NCBI RefSeq assembly: GCF_000399665.1
Contig: NZ_KB976985.1
Location: 858 to 64,857, forward strand
From: Acinetobacter calcoaceticus ANC 3811
GTDB lineage: Bacteria > Pseudomonadota > Gammaproteobacteria > Pseudomonadales > Moraxellaceae
Direction: 5' to 3'
Length of the DNA stretch: 64,000 nt
The translations under genes were made by a program, and so were the position numbers. Positions 29,494 through 39,257 of the stretch are shown here, piece by piece. How positions within the stretch are numbered: position 1 is the first letter of the stretch; each line of letters starts with the position of its first letter. Under the pieces are notes generated by a model. It searched no databases and was not told where the DNA came from. It worked only from the letters and a program-made list of their open reading frames with translations.

Positions 29494-30876
29494 ACAAATT
29501 TATCTGGGACTAAACCAACAGGCAAGCTTCAAAAGAATCTTGTACTTTGGCATATTGTTATTATTGGTTTAGCTTACATTCAGCCATTAACGCTATTTGA
29601 TACTTTTGGTTTAGTGTCAGAACGAAGTGGCGGTCATGTACCAACTTCCTACATTTTTGCATTAGTCGCAATCTTATTAACATCGATCAGTTATGGACAT
29701 ATGATTAAGCGCTACCCTTCTTCTGGGTCGGCCTATACGTATGCTCAAAAATCAATTCACCCTAATGTTGGCTTTATGGTGGGTTGGTCTTCTTGGTTAG
29801 ACTATCTACTGTCACCGCTTGTTAATATTATCTTGGCAGATATTTACCTAAGAGCTCTTTTTCCAGAAGTAAATAACTGGTTATGGGTGATTGGTTTAAC
29901 AACACTTATGACTGTTATTAATTTATTTGGTGCACGGTTCGTTGCACGTTTTAACAGTACGATTGTTGTTATTCAGCTTGGTGTAATTTTTTACTTTGTT
30001 TATCAGGTATATACTTTACTTACTCAAGGTGTATATGCAGATGGAACTTTAAATCCAGATAAAGCAGCATTGTGGTCATTAACTCCTTTTTGGAACGATA
30101 TGACGTCTGTCAGTTCTTTAATTGCTGGCGCGACTGTACTCTGCTTCTCTTTTACCGGATTTGATGCTTTATCTTCTCTTGCTGAAGAAACAAAAGATGC
30201 AGAAAAAACGCTACCAAAAGCTATTTTTTCTACAGCATTACTTGCAGGTATTATTTTCATTGTAAGTACTTACTTCATCCAATTATATTTCCCAAGTAAC
30301 CCAAACACTTACTTTAATCCTTTAGATGAATCACAACCTGTGATGGTCGCTGCGATTGGTAGTTTGATGTTTAAAACTTTGGTTTTATATTTTGCTGTAG
30401 TCGCTGTGATGGCATCAGGTATTTCTGCCCATGCGGGTGTATCACGTTTAATGTATGTAATGGGACGCGATGGCGTCATCAATAAGAAATTATTTGGTCA
30501 TATCAGTCCAAAACTGCATACTCCAACTTACAACATTCTTATTGTTGGTGTGGTTGCTTTATCTGCTGGCTTTTTAGATCTTGAACATATTGTTAACTTG
30601 ATTAGCTTTGGTGCCTTAACTGCTTTTAGTTTTGTTAACTTCTCTGTAATTTCTCGCTATGCATTAAGAGATGGCAAAAACAAAACACCTAAAGACATCA
30701 TTAATTATATTATTGTACCAACGCTTGGTTTTGCCAGTGTGTTTATGATGTGGTTAGAGATTGATAAGCTTGCCTTACAAATTGGCTTAGCTTGGGCCGT
30801 TATCGGTGTAGGTTATCTTGCCTATAAAACTAAAGGCTTCAAATATAATGCTCCGCAACATAACGAGCATGAGTAA
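29491..30876 (+). CDS. APC-superfamily amino acid/amine permease
   Basis: 461-residue inner-membrane permease with about twelve transmembrane segments, of the amino acid-polyamine-organocation superfamily. I choose a TTG start at 29491 (MTNLSGTKPTGKLQ) because a GAGG site is nine bases upstream; the in-frame ATG at 29476 sits inside that site. The early motif IIGLAYIQPLTLFDTFG and GSAYTYAQKSIHPNVGF are typical of the family, and SFTGFDALSSLAEETKDAEKTLPKAI is the conserved APC segment near residue 225. Substrate unknown; putrescine-, ethanolamine- and amino-acid transporters share these motifs. Confidence 0.85.
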   Translation: MTNLSGTKPTGKLQKNLVLWHIVIIGLAYIQPLTLFDTFGLVSERSGGHVPTSYIFALVAILLTSISYGHMIKRYPSSGSAYTYAQKSIHPNVGFMVGWSSWLDYLLSPLVNIILADIYLRALFPEVNNWLWVIGLTTLMTVINLFGARFVARFNSTIVVIQLGVIFYFVYQVYTLLTQGVYADGTLNPDKAALWSLTPFWNDMTSVSSLIAGATVLCFSFTGFDALSSLAEETKDAEKTLPKAIFSTALLAGIIFIVSTYFIQLYFPSNPNTYFNPLDESQPVMVAAIGSLMFKTLVLYFAVVAVMASGISAHAGVSRLMYVMGRDGVINKKLFGHISPKLHTPTYNILIVGVVALSAGFLDLEHIVNLISFGALTAFSFVNFSVISRYALRDGKNKTPKDIINYIIVPTLGFASVFMMWLEIDKLALQIGLAWAVIGVGYLAYKTKGFKYNAPQHNEHE

Positions 30877-30906
30877 TAAAAAAGGCGCTTAAAGCGCCTT
30901 TTTTAT
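30877..30906 (+). terminator. Bidirectional terminator
   Basis: AAAAAAGGCGCTTAAAGCGCCTTTTTT palindrome region between the converging permease and flavodoxin genes. Confidence 0.9.
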
Positions 30907-30913
30907 GGTCAAA

Positions 30914-31474
30914 TTAACCGTAAATTTTATTCACAATACTTTGTACACGTTGAGCATAAAGTTTTGCTGTTTCGAGATCACCAGTTGGAACCTCTTGCGC
31001 ACTTGCATCAGAAGGTGATTGAACTAAAAGCCCAACTGAACCGCCTAAGTTGTTTACATCTTCACGTGTTGCATCTTTCGTATTTGCTGGTGATAAACCA
31101 AGGCTCACCCAAATCCCACCATGCTGTGATGCTAAAGTTTGTAATTGGATAAGAGTTACTTGCTTATCCCCATTTAAGCTCGCACTGTTTGTGAAGCCAG
31201 CAAATACTTTATCTTGCCAACCACGTGTAAACCACACTTTTGAAGTTGCGTCAGCGAACTTCTTAAACTGCCATGGCGCTGTACCCATATAAGTAGGCGC
31301 ACCAAAAACAATCCCCTTTGCATCATTTAATATCTGCCAATCTTGATCAGTAATATTACCTTCTTGATCAATTTGAACGAGCTGAGCATTAATCTCATTT
31401 GCAAATGTTTCAGCAACAACTTTTGTATGGCCATAACCAGAGAAATATACAACCGCGATATTAGAGTTAGACAT
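30914..31474 (-). CDS. Flavodoxin-fold NAD(P)H:quinone oxidoreductase-like protein
   Basis: 186 residues of the flavodoxin/WrbA-like family, probably an FMN-dependent reductase of quinones or other electrophiles. The N-terminal IAVVYFSGYGHTKVVAETFANEI contains the phosphate-binding loop of flavodoxins, and VFGAPTYMGTAPWQFKKFAD (about 57-76) and the GFTNSASLNGDKQVTL segment complete the FMN site. The gene is transcribed away from an HxlR regulator with a palindrome between, and has an excellent promoter (TTGACA, 16 bases, TATCAT). The pairing suggests induction by reactive quinones or aldehydes. Confidence 0.85.
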   Translation of the reverse strand: MSNSNIAVVYFSGYGHTKVVAETFANEINAQLVQIDQEGNITDQDWQILNDAKGIVFGAPTYMGTAPWQFKKFADATSKVWFTRGWQDKVFAGFTNSASLNGDKQVTLIQLQTLASQHGGIWVSLGLSPANTKDATREDVNNLGGSVGLLVQSPSDASAQEVPTGDLETAKLYAQRVQSIVNKIYG

Positions 31475-31508
31475 GGGAGAAAACCTTTGTTTTATTAAAT
31501 TCCACTTT

Positions 31509-31536
31509 ATGATATATTTTAGAAACTAGGTGTCAA
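31509..31536 (-). promoter_or_regulatory. Promoter of the flavodoxin gene
   Basis: On the minus strand consensus TTGACA (31531-31536), 16 bases, TATCAT (31509-31514). The palindrome at 31538-31557 abuts the -35 box. Confidence 0.75.
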
Positions 31537-31537
31537 T

Positions 31538-31557
31538 TAGTTACTAGTTGGTAACTA
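31538..31557. promoter_or_regulatory. Candidate HxlR-type operator
   Basis: TAGTTAC (31538-31544), six bases, GTAACTA (31551-31557): a perfect 7-bp inverted repeat in the divergent promoter region. AACTAGG is directly repeated at 31524-31530 and 31553-31559. The TTAC...GTAA core is like the operators of the HxlR-family quinone sensor YodB. Confidence 0.55.
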
Positions 31558-31590
31558 GGGTAATTTTTCAAAAAATTATAGGTAAATGGT

Positions 31591-31971
31591 ATGAATGAAT
31601 GTCTAAAATATAATATTTTTCAACAACATTGCCCTGCTCGTTTATTTTTTGAAAAAATTGCAGATAAATGGGTTTTATTGATTTTAAATGTTCTTGAGGA
31701 AGAAACTCAACACTTCAATTTGCTCAAAAAGAATATTCAAGGTATTTCCCCTAAAGTCTTATCACAGAAGTTAAAAATGTTGGAGAGAGACGGTTTCATC
31801 GAACGTAAAATTCAGAATACTTCCCCAATTCGTGTTGATTACTCACTTACTTCTTTAGGGCAAAATGTAGCTTCAATGGCATTCCAATTAAAGGAATGGG
31901 CCGAAACCAATATTGAGCAAGTTTTAGCAGCCCAAATAACTTATGATGAAAAAATACTAGAACAAGCTTAA
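31591..31971 (+). CDS. HxlR-family transcriptional regulator
   Basis: 126-residue winged-helix MarR-like DNA-binding protein. The HxlR signature is present: CPARLFFEKIADKWVLLILNVL at residues 14-35, then FNLLKKNIQGISPKVLSQKLKMLERDGFIERK (about 48-78). Cys14 occupies the place of the N-terminal redox Cys of YodB/QorR-type sensors, and Cys4 is a second candidate. Divergent from a flavodoxin-like reductase with a palindrome between, it is probably the regulator of that gene and perhaps of itself. Electrophile sensing is inferred from the cysteine and the neighbour. Confidence 0.9.
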   Translation: MNECLKYNIFQQHCPARLFFEKIADKWVLLILNVLEEETQHFNLLKKNIQGISPKVLSQKLKMLERDGFIERKIQNTSPIRVDYSLTSLGQNVASMAFQLKEWAETNIEQVLAAQITYDEKILEQA

Positions 31972-31983
31972 AGAAATTTAGAC

Positions 31984-32015
31984 AAAAATAAGGCCACAAC
32001 TGTGGCTTTATTTTT
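31984..32015 (+). terminator. Bidirectional terminator between hxlR-type gene and trmL
   Basis: AAATAAGGCCAC / GTGGCTTTATTT stem with T-run; ends both converging genes. Confidence 0.88.
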
Positions 32016-32032
32016 ACTTAAAATTGGATAAC

Positions 32033-32506
32033 TTATCCTAATGTTTTAAAGCCCTGCTGACGCCATGCCTCATAAACAATCACGGCGGTTGCATTAGATA
32101 AATTTAAACTTCTTGAGTTTTCAGCCATTGGCAAACGGATCCACTGTTCTTGTGGAAACATTAGGCGAACATTCTCAGGCAAACCACGTGTTTCTGGCCC
32201 CATCAATAAAGCCACAGGCCGATTCAAATCGACTGTATGTGGAGTCGCTGAGCCTTTAGTCGTGAGTGGAAAAACATGCTCAACACCTTTAGCTTTTAGA
32301 TCTGCAAGACATAGTTCAATGTTGTCCCAAATCTGCATACGCGCCCATTCATGATAATCAAGGCCAGCTCGCTTGAGCTTTTTATCATCTAACTCAAAAC
32401 CCAGTGGTTTGATTAAATGTAGCTGTGCGCCCGTATTAGCACATAAACGAATGATATTGCCTGTATTGGCAGGAATTTCAGGCTCGTATAGGACAACATG
32501 AATCAC
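32033..32506 (-). CDS. trmL: tRNA (cytidine/uridine-34-2'-O)-methyltransferase
   Basis: SPOUT-class methyltransferase that 2'-O-methylates the wobble base of tRNA-Leu. 157 residues, the standard TrmL length. The three SPOUT motifs are clear: [24 protein letters not shown] (about 9-32), [14 protein letters not shown] (about 95-108) and [28 protein letters not shown] near the C-terminus, forming the trefoil-knot SAM site. It lies 43 bases after cysG on the same strand and may be the last gene of the serS-cysG-trmL run. Confidence 0.94.
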   Translation of the reverse strand: MIHVVLYEPEIPANTGNIIRLCANTGAQLHLIKPLGFELDDKKLKRAGLDYHEWARMQIWDNIELCLADLKAKGVEHVFPLTTKGSATPHTVDLNRPVALLMGPETRGLPENVRLMFPQEQWIRLPMAENSRSLNLSNATAVIVYEAWRQQGFKTLG

Positions 32507-32549
32507 AAATTTTCTCGACTTTAATAACCAGCAATAAATTCAGATGAGC

Positions 32550-33923
32550 TTATTGCCATTTTAACTGTTCACGTAAACTTACCACTTCACCAATAATGGT
32601 TAAAGTCGGTGCTACGATATGATGTTCAGACACTTTAGTTGCAATATCAGCTAATGTTCCAACAATAACTTTTTGCTCTGGTGTAGTTCCTTTAGAGATT
32701 AAGGCTACTGGCATATCAGCACGTTGACCATGAGCAATAAGTTGCTCACAAATACGTTCTAAACCAACCAATCCCATATAGAGAACTAAAGTTTGATTTT
32801 GATAAACCAGTTCATTCCAAGGGAGTTCAGGTGAACCCTCCTTTAAATGTCCTGTCAAGAAACGAACGCTTTGTGCATAGTCACGATGAGTCAGCGGAAT
32901 ACCCGCATAAGCTGAACAGCCTGATGCTGCGGTTATACCTGGTACAACCTGAAAAGTAACATTCGCCTCAACTAACTCTTGAATCTCTTCACCACCACGC
33001 CCAAAAATAAATGGATCACCACCCTTTAGACGACAAACACGTTTGCCCTTTTGAGCATATTCAACCAATAAAGCATTGATACCATCTTGGGGAACAGAGT
33101 GATTTGAACGGGCTTTACCAACATAAATTTTGGTCGCATCGCGACGGCAAAGCTCTAAAATCGGTGCAGACACCAAACGATCATAAATTACGACATCTGC
33201 TTGCTGCATAAGACGCAATGCTTTTAATGTCAGTAGCTCAGGATCACCAGGGCCAGCCCCTACCAAATAAACTTCACCTTTAGGTGCAGTCCATTCTGTT
33301 AATGCTTGCTGAATTAAATCATTTGCTATGTCTAGATTGTCATTAAAAACTTGTTCTTTTAATGGGCTAGCATATAGGTTTTCCCAAAAGATTCGACGCT
33401 CATCTGGGTTGGTAATTTTTTCTTTTACTTGCTTGCGCCATTGACCTGAGAACTCAGCCAACTTCCCCATACCATGTGGAACAATCGTTTCTATTTGAGT
33501 ACGAAGTTGTCTCGATAAAACTGGTGATGCACCATTTGAGGCAACAGAAATGATCAATGGAGAACGGTCAATAATCGCTGGAACCATAAAGCGGCAGTGT
33601 GGAATATCATCGACACTATTTACCAATAAATTACGCGCTTCACATTGCTCAAAAACAGCTTTGTTTACTTGTGCATCATTAGTGGCAGCAATAACTAATC
33701 TGTAAGGAGTATTTAAAAAAAATTCGGCAAAGGTCTCAGCAAAATACTGTCCCCCAGTCGCCTGAACCAACTCTAAAAGCTGATCTTCAATTGCTGGAGC
33801 AATAATATCAATTACTGCTCCAGCTTTGGCTAAAAGATTTGCTTTGCGCAAAGCGATATGCCCACCACCCACAATCAGACAACGTTGCTGTTGCAACTTT
33901 AAAGAGATTGGAAAAATATCCAC
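32550..33923 (-). CDS. cysG: Siroheme synthase, trifunctional
   Basis: Makes siroheme, the cofactor of sulfite and nitrite reductases, from uroporphyrinogen III. 457 residues with both halves present. The N-terminal precorrin-2 dehydrogenase/ferrochelatase (CysGB) starts with the NAD-binding CLIVGGGHIALRKANLL at about 15-31. The C-terminal uroporphyrinogen-III C-methyltransferase (CysGA) begins VYLVGAGPGDPELLTLKALR near 218 and contains LKGGDPFIFGRGGEE and VVPGITAASGCSAYAGIPLTHR. It lies 67 bases after serS. Confidence 0.95.
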   Translation of the reverse strand: MDIFPISLKLQQQRCLIVGGGHIALRKANLLAKAGAVIDIIAPAIEDQLLELVQATGGQYFAETFAEFFLNTPYRLVIAATNDAQVNKAVFEQCEARNLLVNSVDDIPHCRFMVPAIIDRSPLIISVASNGASPVLSRQLRTQIETIVPHGMGKLAEFSGQWRKQVKEKITNPDERRIFWENLYASPLKEQVFNDNLDIANDLIQQALTEWTAPKGEVYLVGAGPGDPELLTLKALRLMQQADVVIYDRLVSAPILELCRRDATKIYVGKARSNHSVPQDGINALLVEYAQKGKRVCRLKGGDPFIFGRGGEEIQELVEANVTFQVVPGITAASGCSAYAGIPLTHRDYAQSVRFLTGHLKEGSPELPWNELVYQNQTLVLYMGLVGLERICEQLIAHGQRADMPVALISKGTTPEQKVIVGTLADIATKVSEHHIVAPTLTIIGEVVSLREQLKWQ

Positions 33924-33990
33924 CTTAAACCTCTACATTAATCATCTGATTTTGGTTAAGCAAAAACCGTGCACAATTTAGATGCAAAGC

Positions 33991-35268
<1,278 letters not shown>

Positions 35269-35380
35269 TCATAATATGGGTAAAAAACTGGCTATAGTGT
35301 AAGGCCTTCACACTAAAAAATATAGTGATCATCTTCATAACGAATAGCTTTCACACAATTGTTAGAATAGATCACCTATT

Positions 35381-36181
35381 TTAGAACTTATAGTTTGGCA
35401 CACTCGGTAAATACTCAGGTTTAATGAATTTACTCGCCTCAAAATACGGCAGCGTTAATTCAGACATTCCCTCAGCATAAGAAGCCAACTCATAAATCGG
35501 ATAGACAAAAACAATTCCATTTGCGCCATAGTAGAAATTATCACTTAATTGCAGTTTTTCGCGGCTGATATTGTGCTCTTGAAGCCAATTTGTATTCGCA
35601 TCAAAAAGTGCATCAACTAATTGTTTTTCGACATCTGGCTGAATGAGCTCGGCAACAGTAATATGTTTTTTATTTAATAAATCAAAAGTCACGAACTCTT
35701 GATGTGACATGCCATGTGCTGCACCAACAGAATATGAGTAGGTCTGTAATGCAAAAGTCGCAAGATTATAATTTTGCCCTAAATAGCGGACATAAATTGC
35801 ACTTTGACTCGAACGTGGTTCACCTTCAGGCACATCGACAGGCTGATCAGCTAAATTTGCAAAAGCATTCGGATCTGCTTTCTTTATTCGATTAGTAAAG
35901 TAATCATTAATCCACTTTTGATTGGTTTGTACTGTTTGAAAGTCATACTCAGTACAACCATCTTCTAAACAAACTTTTGATTTCGGCAACTTTACTGGGA
36001 TTACTTTTGCCTGAATGACAGGAACACCAGCCTCTTTCGTTTCTTTAACTTTTGCAGTCGAAGCAGCCTGCTCTTCTTTGGTTGCCGACTTTGGTTGGCA
36101 ACCACTCACAATTGCCATTGCAGCCATTAATGGAAGAATACAAATAATTTTTTTATCGTAAAGTCGCATAATAATCCCCAT
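35381..36181 (-). CDS. DUF3298 (RsiV-like) lipoprotein
   Basis: 266-residue predicted lipoprotein. I take the ATG at 36181, which has a GAGG site seven bases upstream; an ATG at 36169 is an alternative. A basic start and hydrophobic stretch lead to lipobox AIVSGC (Cys about residue 28). After a Lys/Glu/Ala-rich linker, residues about 60-260 form the DUF3298 type region (YDFQTVQTNQKWINDYFTNRI..., AHGMSHQEFVTFDLLNKKHITVAELI..., YGANGIVFVYPIYELASYAEG). Related domains occur in the RsiV anti-sigma factor, which binds lysozyme, but there is no sigma-binding part here, so a ligand-binding envelope role is as far as I would go. Confidence 0.8.
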   Translation of the reverse strand: MGIIMRLYDKKIICILPLMAAMAIVSGCQPKSATKEEQAASTAKVKETKEAGVPVIQAKVIPVKLPKSKVCLEDGCTEYDFQTVQTNQKWINDYFTNRIKKADPNAFANLADQPVDVPEGEPRSSQSAIYVRYLGQNYNLATFALQTYSYSVGAAHGMSHQEFVTFDLLNKKHITVAELIQPDVEKQLVDALFDANTNWLQEHNISREKLQLSDNFYYGANGIVFVYPIYELASYAEGMSELTLPYFEASKFIKPEYLPSVPNYKF

Positions 36182-36252
36182 GAATTTACCTCTATCACTA
36201 TACAAAGCGTCTGATCGAGGTGGGGTTAAAAAATGTATCTATCTCTCTTATA

Positions 36253-36284
36253 TAAAAAAGCTACCGTGAAAGGTAGCTTTTTTT
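36253..36284 (-). terminator. lolA terminator
   Basis: AAAAAAGCTACC / GGTAGCTTTTTT with a GTGAAA loop, just after the lolA stop on the minus strand. Confidence 0.88.
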
Positions 36285-36297
36285 GAAGAGACTTTAA

Positions 36298-36993
36298 TTA
36301 TTGGTCAATAACATCTGTGCCTTTTGGTGGCGTAAAGTTAAAGACAGATGCTGGAATTGAAGCATTTACTTTCACGTTCTTAAAGCGCACATAGGTGGTT
36401 TGACCTAATGAGTCTTGTAACACCATAAGTGTTGGCGCTTTATTTGCTCCAAAACTAATCGTTAAACTTTGGAAAGCACCATCTTCTTTTTTAGGGAATA
36501 ATGTGAAATAGAGTTTTGCTTTATCTGGTTGCGTTACACGATAAGACTTCATGATTTGGTTGGTATTACCAGAGAGTAATAACGCCGGCGTATCTGCAAC
36601 CTGATCATCTAAGCTTTGGCGTACAGCTTGTTGTAAATCTGGATCATAAATCCAAACTGTTTTCCCGCTCGTTACAATCGTTTGTTTAGACGGACTTACT
36701 GTTTCCCAATAAAATTTCCCCGGACGTTCAACTTTCATTGAGCCTTTAAATGTCTGGTTCATATGCTGAGCACTTAAACTCTTTTTCTGTGCCACAGTTT
36801 TTGTATTGGCTTTAGTTGTTTGTTCAAAATCGGCAGTCAAACGCTGTAATCCTGATAACTGATTAACCAGGTTCCCAATTGCCTGTTGCTCCGGTGCTGC
36901 TACAGGCGCAGCAAACACTGTAGTACTCATTACAGGAGCAAGCACTGACGCGCTGAGTGTAATAGCACACATAGTTTTACGAAGCATATTCAT
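36298..36993 (-). CDS. lolA: Outer-membrane lipoprotein carrier protein
   Basis: Periplasmic chaperone carrying lipoproteins from LolCDE to the outer-membrane acceptor LolB. 231 residues. A signal peptide (MNMLRKTMCAITLSASVLAP, cleaved near AAPVAA at 28-33) precedes the LolA domain, recognised by LTADFEQTTK, PGKFYWETVSPSKQTIVTSGKTVWIYDPDLQQAV and the C-terminal half-barrel. A slightly long Gln/Lys insert (about 63-80) separates the first strands. ATG at 36993 with an AGGTGA site. Monocistronic with its own terminator. Confidence 0.93.
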   Translation of the reverse strand: MNMLRKTMCAITLSASVLAPVMSTTVFAAPVAAPEQQAIGNLVNQLSGLQRLTADFEQTTKANTKTVAQKKSLSAQHMNQTFKGSMKVERPGKFYWETVSPSKQTIVTSGKTVWIYDPDLQQAVRQSLDDQVADTPALLLSGNTNQIMKSYRVTQPDKAKLYFTLFPKKEDGAFQSLTISFGANKAPTLMVLQDSLGQTTYVRFKNVKVNASIPASVFNFTPPKGTDVIDQ

Positions 36994-37191
36994 GTCATCA
37001 CCTTTTTAGTTGCTGTAAGACAACTTGCCATTTTCCAAAGTTATGAAACTTAGCAAGCTCTTAATTCAAGACTCATATTAACCGACAAACTCTGTGCTAA
37101 TCATTGAGAAAATAAGATATTTTGTTATGTTATTCATGTTGTTTGTAGAATTTCATTCATCATGATGAAGATAAGCCAGATTAAATTCCAT

Positions 37192-37223
37192 AAAAAAAGC
37201 CCACAAAATGTGGGCTTTTTTTT
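37192..37223 (-). terminator. rplU-rpmA terminator
   Basis: AAAAAAAGCCCACA / TGTGGGCTTTTTTT with an AAA loop, 12 bases after rpmA. Confidence 0.92.
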
Positions 37224-37234
37224 AAAGCTAAAAC

Positions 37235-37492
37235 TTATACAGCTTCAACTTTTACGTAGCGACGGCCAAATTGACCTTTCACTTCGAATTTTACTACGCC
37301 GTCAGCAGTAGCAAATAAAGTATGGTCACGGCCCATACCAACATTTGCACCAGCGTGGAACTCAGTACCACGTTGACGAACGATGATGTTACCAGCAGTT
37401 ACAGCTTGACCGCCGTAAACTTTAACACCTAACATTTTTGGGTTTGAATCACGACCGTTCTTCGTCGATCCACCGGCTTTTTTAGTTGCCAT
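37235..37492 (-). CDS. rpmA: 50S ribosomal protein L27
   Basis: 85-residue ribosomal protein near the peptidyl-transferase centre. The start [19 protein letters not shown] is the mature form, with no N-terminal extension needing cleavage as in Firmicutes. [27 protein letters not shown] and [11 protein letters not shown] are standard. It lies 18 bases after rplU in the usual two-gene operon. Confidence 0.98.
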   Translation of the reverse strand: MATKKAGGSTKNGRDSNPKMLGVKVYGGQAVTAGNIIVRQRGTEFHAGANVGMGRDHTLFATADGVVKFEVKGQFGRRYVKVEAV

Positions 37493-37510
37493 GTCTCTTA
37501 CTCCTCGTGA

Positions 37511-37822
37511 TTAGCCTGAAATACCAGTAATTTTCAACTCAGTGAACCATTGACGGTGACCTTGTTGTTTACGGTAATGTTTACGACGACGCATTTTGAT
37601 AATGCGGATTTTGTCGTGACGACCATGGCCAACCACTTCTGCAGTTACTTTAGCGCCAGCTACAACTGGAGCACCGATTTGAATGCTGTCACCATTTACA
37701 ACCATTAATACATCATCAAATGTAATAGTCGCGCCAGATTCAGCTTTCAATAATTCAACTTTAAGGGTTTCACCCTCAACTACACGGTGCTGTTTACCAC
37801 CGCTTTGGATTACTGCGTACAT
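37511..37822 (-). CDS. rplU: 50S ribosomal protein L21
   Basis: 103-residue large-subunit protein. The ATG at 37822 ([14 protein letters not shown]) has a GGAG site six bases upstream; the longer in-frame reading from 37834 runs through that site. The C-terminal [21 protein letters not shown] rRNA-binding tail is intact. First gene of rplU-rpmA; divergent from the polyprenyl synthase gene, the arrangement seen across gammaproteobacteria. Confidence 0.98.
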   Translation of the reverse strand: MYAVIQSGGKQHRVVEGETLKVELLKAESGATITFDDVLMVVNGDSIQIGAPVVAGAKVTAEVVGHGRHDKIRIIKMRRRKHYRKQQGHRQWFTELKITGISG

Positions 37823-37834
37823 AATGTACTCCAA

Positions 37835-38265
37835 TTAGCCCGTGTCGACGTGCCGATAAGGGATATATCGATCTTAAAACGCTCGCCACTGGGGTTATAT
37901 AAGGCGACAGATTTTAAGTGAAATTTGATCAAACGACAAGTATTTTCTAGTTATCAGTGATGCCTATTCCCCTATTTTTACAAAATCAACAGACAGCTTA
38001 GATTGGAATTTAGCAGTTTTCATTGATTCTGAATGAAAATTAAAATACAGTTCCAGACACAAATTGCGACAAGAACAAGTTGTATTAATGCTGATGTCAT
38101 TAAATTTATTGTTTTGCCGGAAATATCATGTTTTGCTTAAATAAAGAACAAAGAACGCATAAAGACAATAGAAATGATTAATATCAGCCACTTGTTCACC
38201 TGTGCAACACACCTTTAATTGTTACACTAACGCCACTTATCTACCAATACGGGGTTTTTCTTCAT
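37835..38265. other. rplU / polyprenyl synthase divergent region
   Basis: 431 bases without a gene. Minus strand: a likely rplU promoter with TATATA at 37896-37901 and weak TTTCAC 16 bases further up, giving a leader of about 70 bases. Plus strand: the promoter of the polyprenyl synthase gene must be in the right half; I see no clear consensus. No long repeats. Confidence 0.45.
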
Positions 38266-39243
38266 ATGGTCATCGATTTCAAGCAAGACATTCTTGCGCC
38301 TGTTGCCTCAGACTTTGCTGCGATGGATCACTTGATTAATGAAGGAATTAGCTCAAAAGTCGGTTTAGTCATGTCAGTCAGCAAACATGTTGTTGAAGCT
38401 GGCGGAAAGCGTATGCGCCCAATTATGTGTCTATTGGCAGCTCGCGCTTGTGGTTTAGATAATATGGCAAACGCACAGCGTCTGGCTGCAATCATTGAAA
38501 TGTTGCATACCGCAACATTGGTTCATGATGATGTGGTCGATGAATCTGGGCTTCGTCGTGGTCGACCTACAGCAAATGCGACATGGAACAATCAAACCGC
38601 GGTATTAGTTGGTGACTTCCTTATTGCACGTGCTTTCGATTTACTGGTCGATTTAAACAACATGACTTTATTGAAAGACTTTTCGACAGGTACATGTGAA
38701 ATTGCTGAAGGTGAAGTATTACAACTTCAATCGCAACACCAACCAGATACAACAGAAGAAACTTATTTAAAAATTATTCACGGTAAAACGTCTCGTCTAT
38801 TTGAACTGGCTACTGAAGGCGCTGCTATTCTGGCTGGACAAGAAGCGTATCGTGAACCATTGAGATCATTTGCCGGTCATTTTGGTAATGCATTCCAAAT
38901 TATTGATGATATTTTAGACTACACTTCAGATGCTGAAACATTAGGTAAAAATATTGGTGATGATTTAATGGAAGGTAAACCGACTTTACCGTTAATTTCT
39001 GCATTGGCACACTCAGCAGGCGAAGAGCATGCGATTATTCGTCGTAGTATCGCAACTGGTGGAGTGGACCAATTATCTCAGGTCATAGAAATTGTACAGA
39101 AGTCTGGTGCTTTAGATTATTGTCACCAACGTGCCCAAGAAGAAACAGAAGCAGCACTGCAAGCTTTATCAAACCTACCCGATACACCGTATCGTCAGGC
39201 TTTGATTAACTTAACTCAGCTTGCGTTACATCGAATACAATAG
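38266..39243 (+). CDS. ispB: Polyprenyl (octaprenyl/nonaprenyl) diphosphate synthase
   Basis: Elongates farnesyl diphosphate with isopentenyl units to make the ubiquinone side chain (Q9 in Acinetobacter). 325 residues. The first aspartate-rich motif is DDVVDES (88-94) in LVHDDVVDESGLRRGRPT. The second is DDILDYTSDAETLGKNIGDD near residue 222. GGKRMRP at 46-52 binds diphosphate. ATG at 38266 with a GGGG site eleven bases upstream. The Gcr-type membrane gene follows after 14 bases, so they are probably co-transcribed. Confidence 0.94.
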   Translation: MVIDFKQDILAPVASDFAAMDHLINEGISSKVGLVMSVSKHVVEAGGKRMRPIMCLLAARACGLDNMANAQRLAAIIEMLHTATLVHDDVVDESGLRRGRPTANATWNNQTAVLVGDFLIARAFDLLVDLNNMTLLKDFSTGTCEIAEGEVLQLQSQHQPDTTEETYLKIIHGKTSRLFELATEGAAILAGQEAYREPLRSFAGHFGNAFQIIDDILDYTSDAETLGKNIGDDLMEGKPTLPLISALAHSAGEEHAIIRRSIATGGVDQLSQVIEIVQKSGALDYCHQRAQEETEAALQALSNLPDTPYRQALINLTQLALHRIQ

Positions 39244-39257
39244 ATATTATTCTGCCT

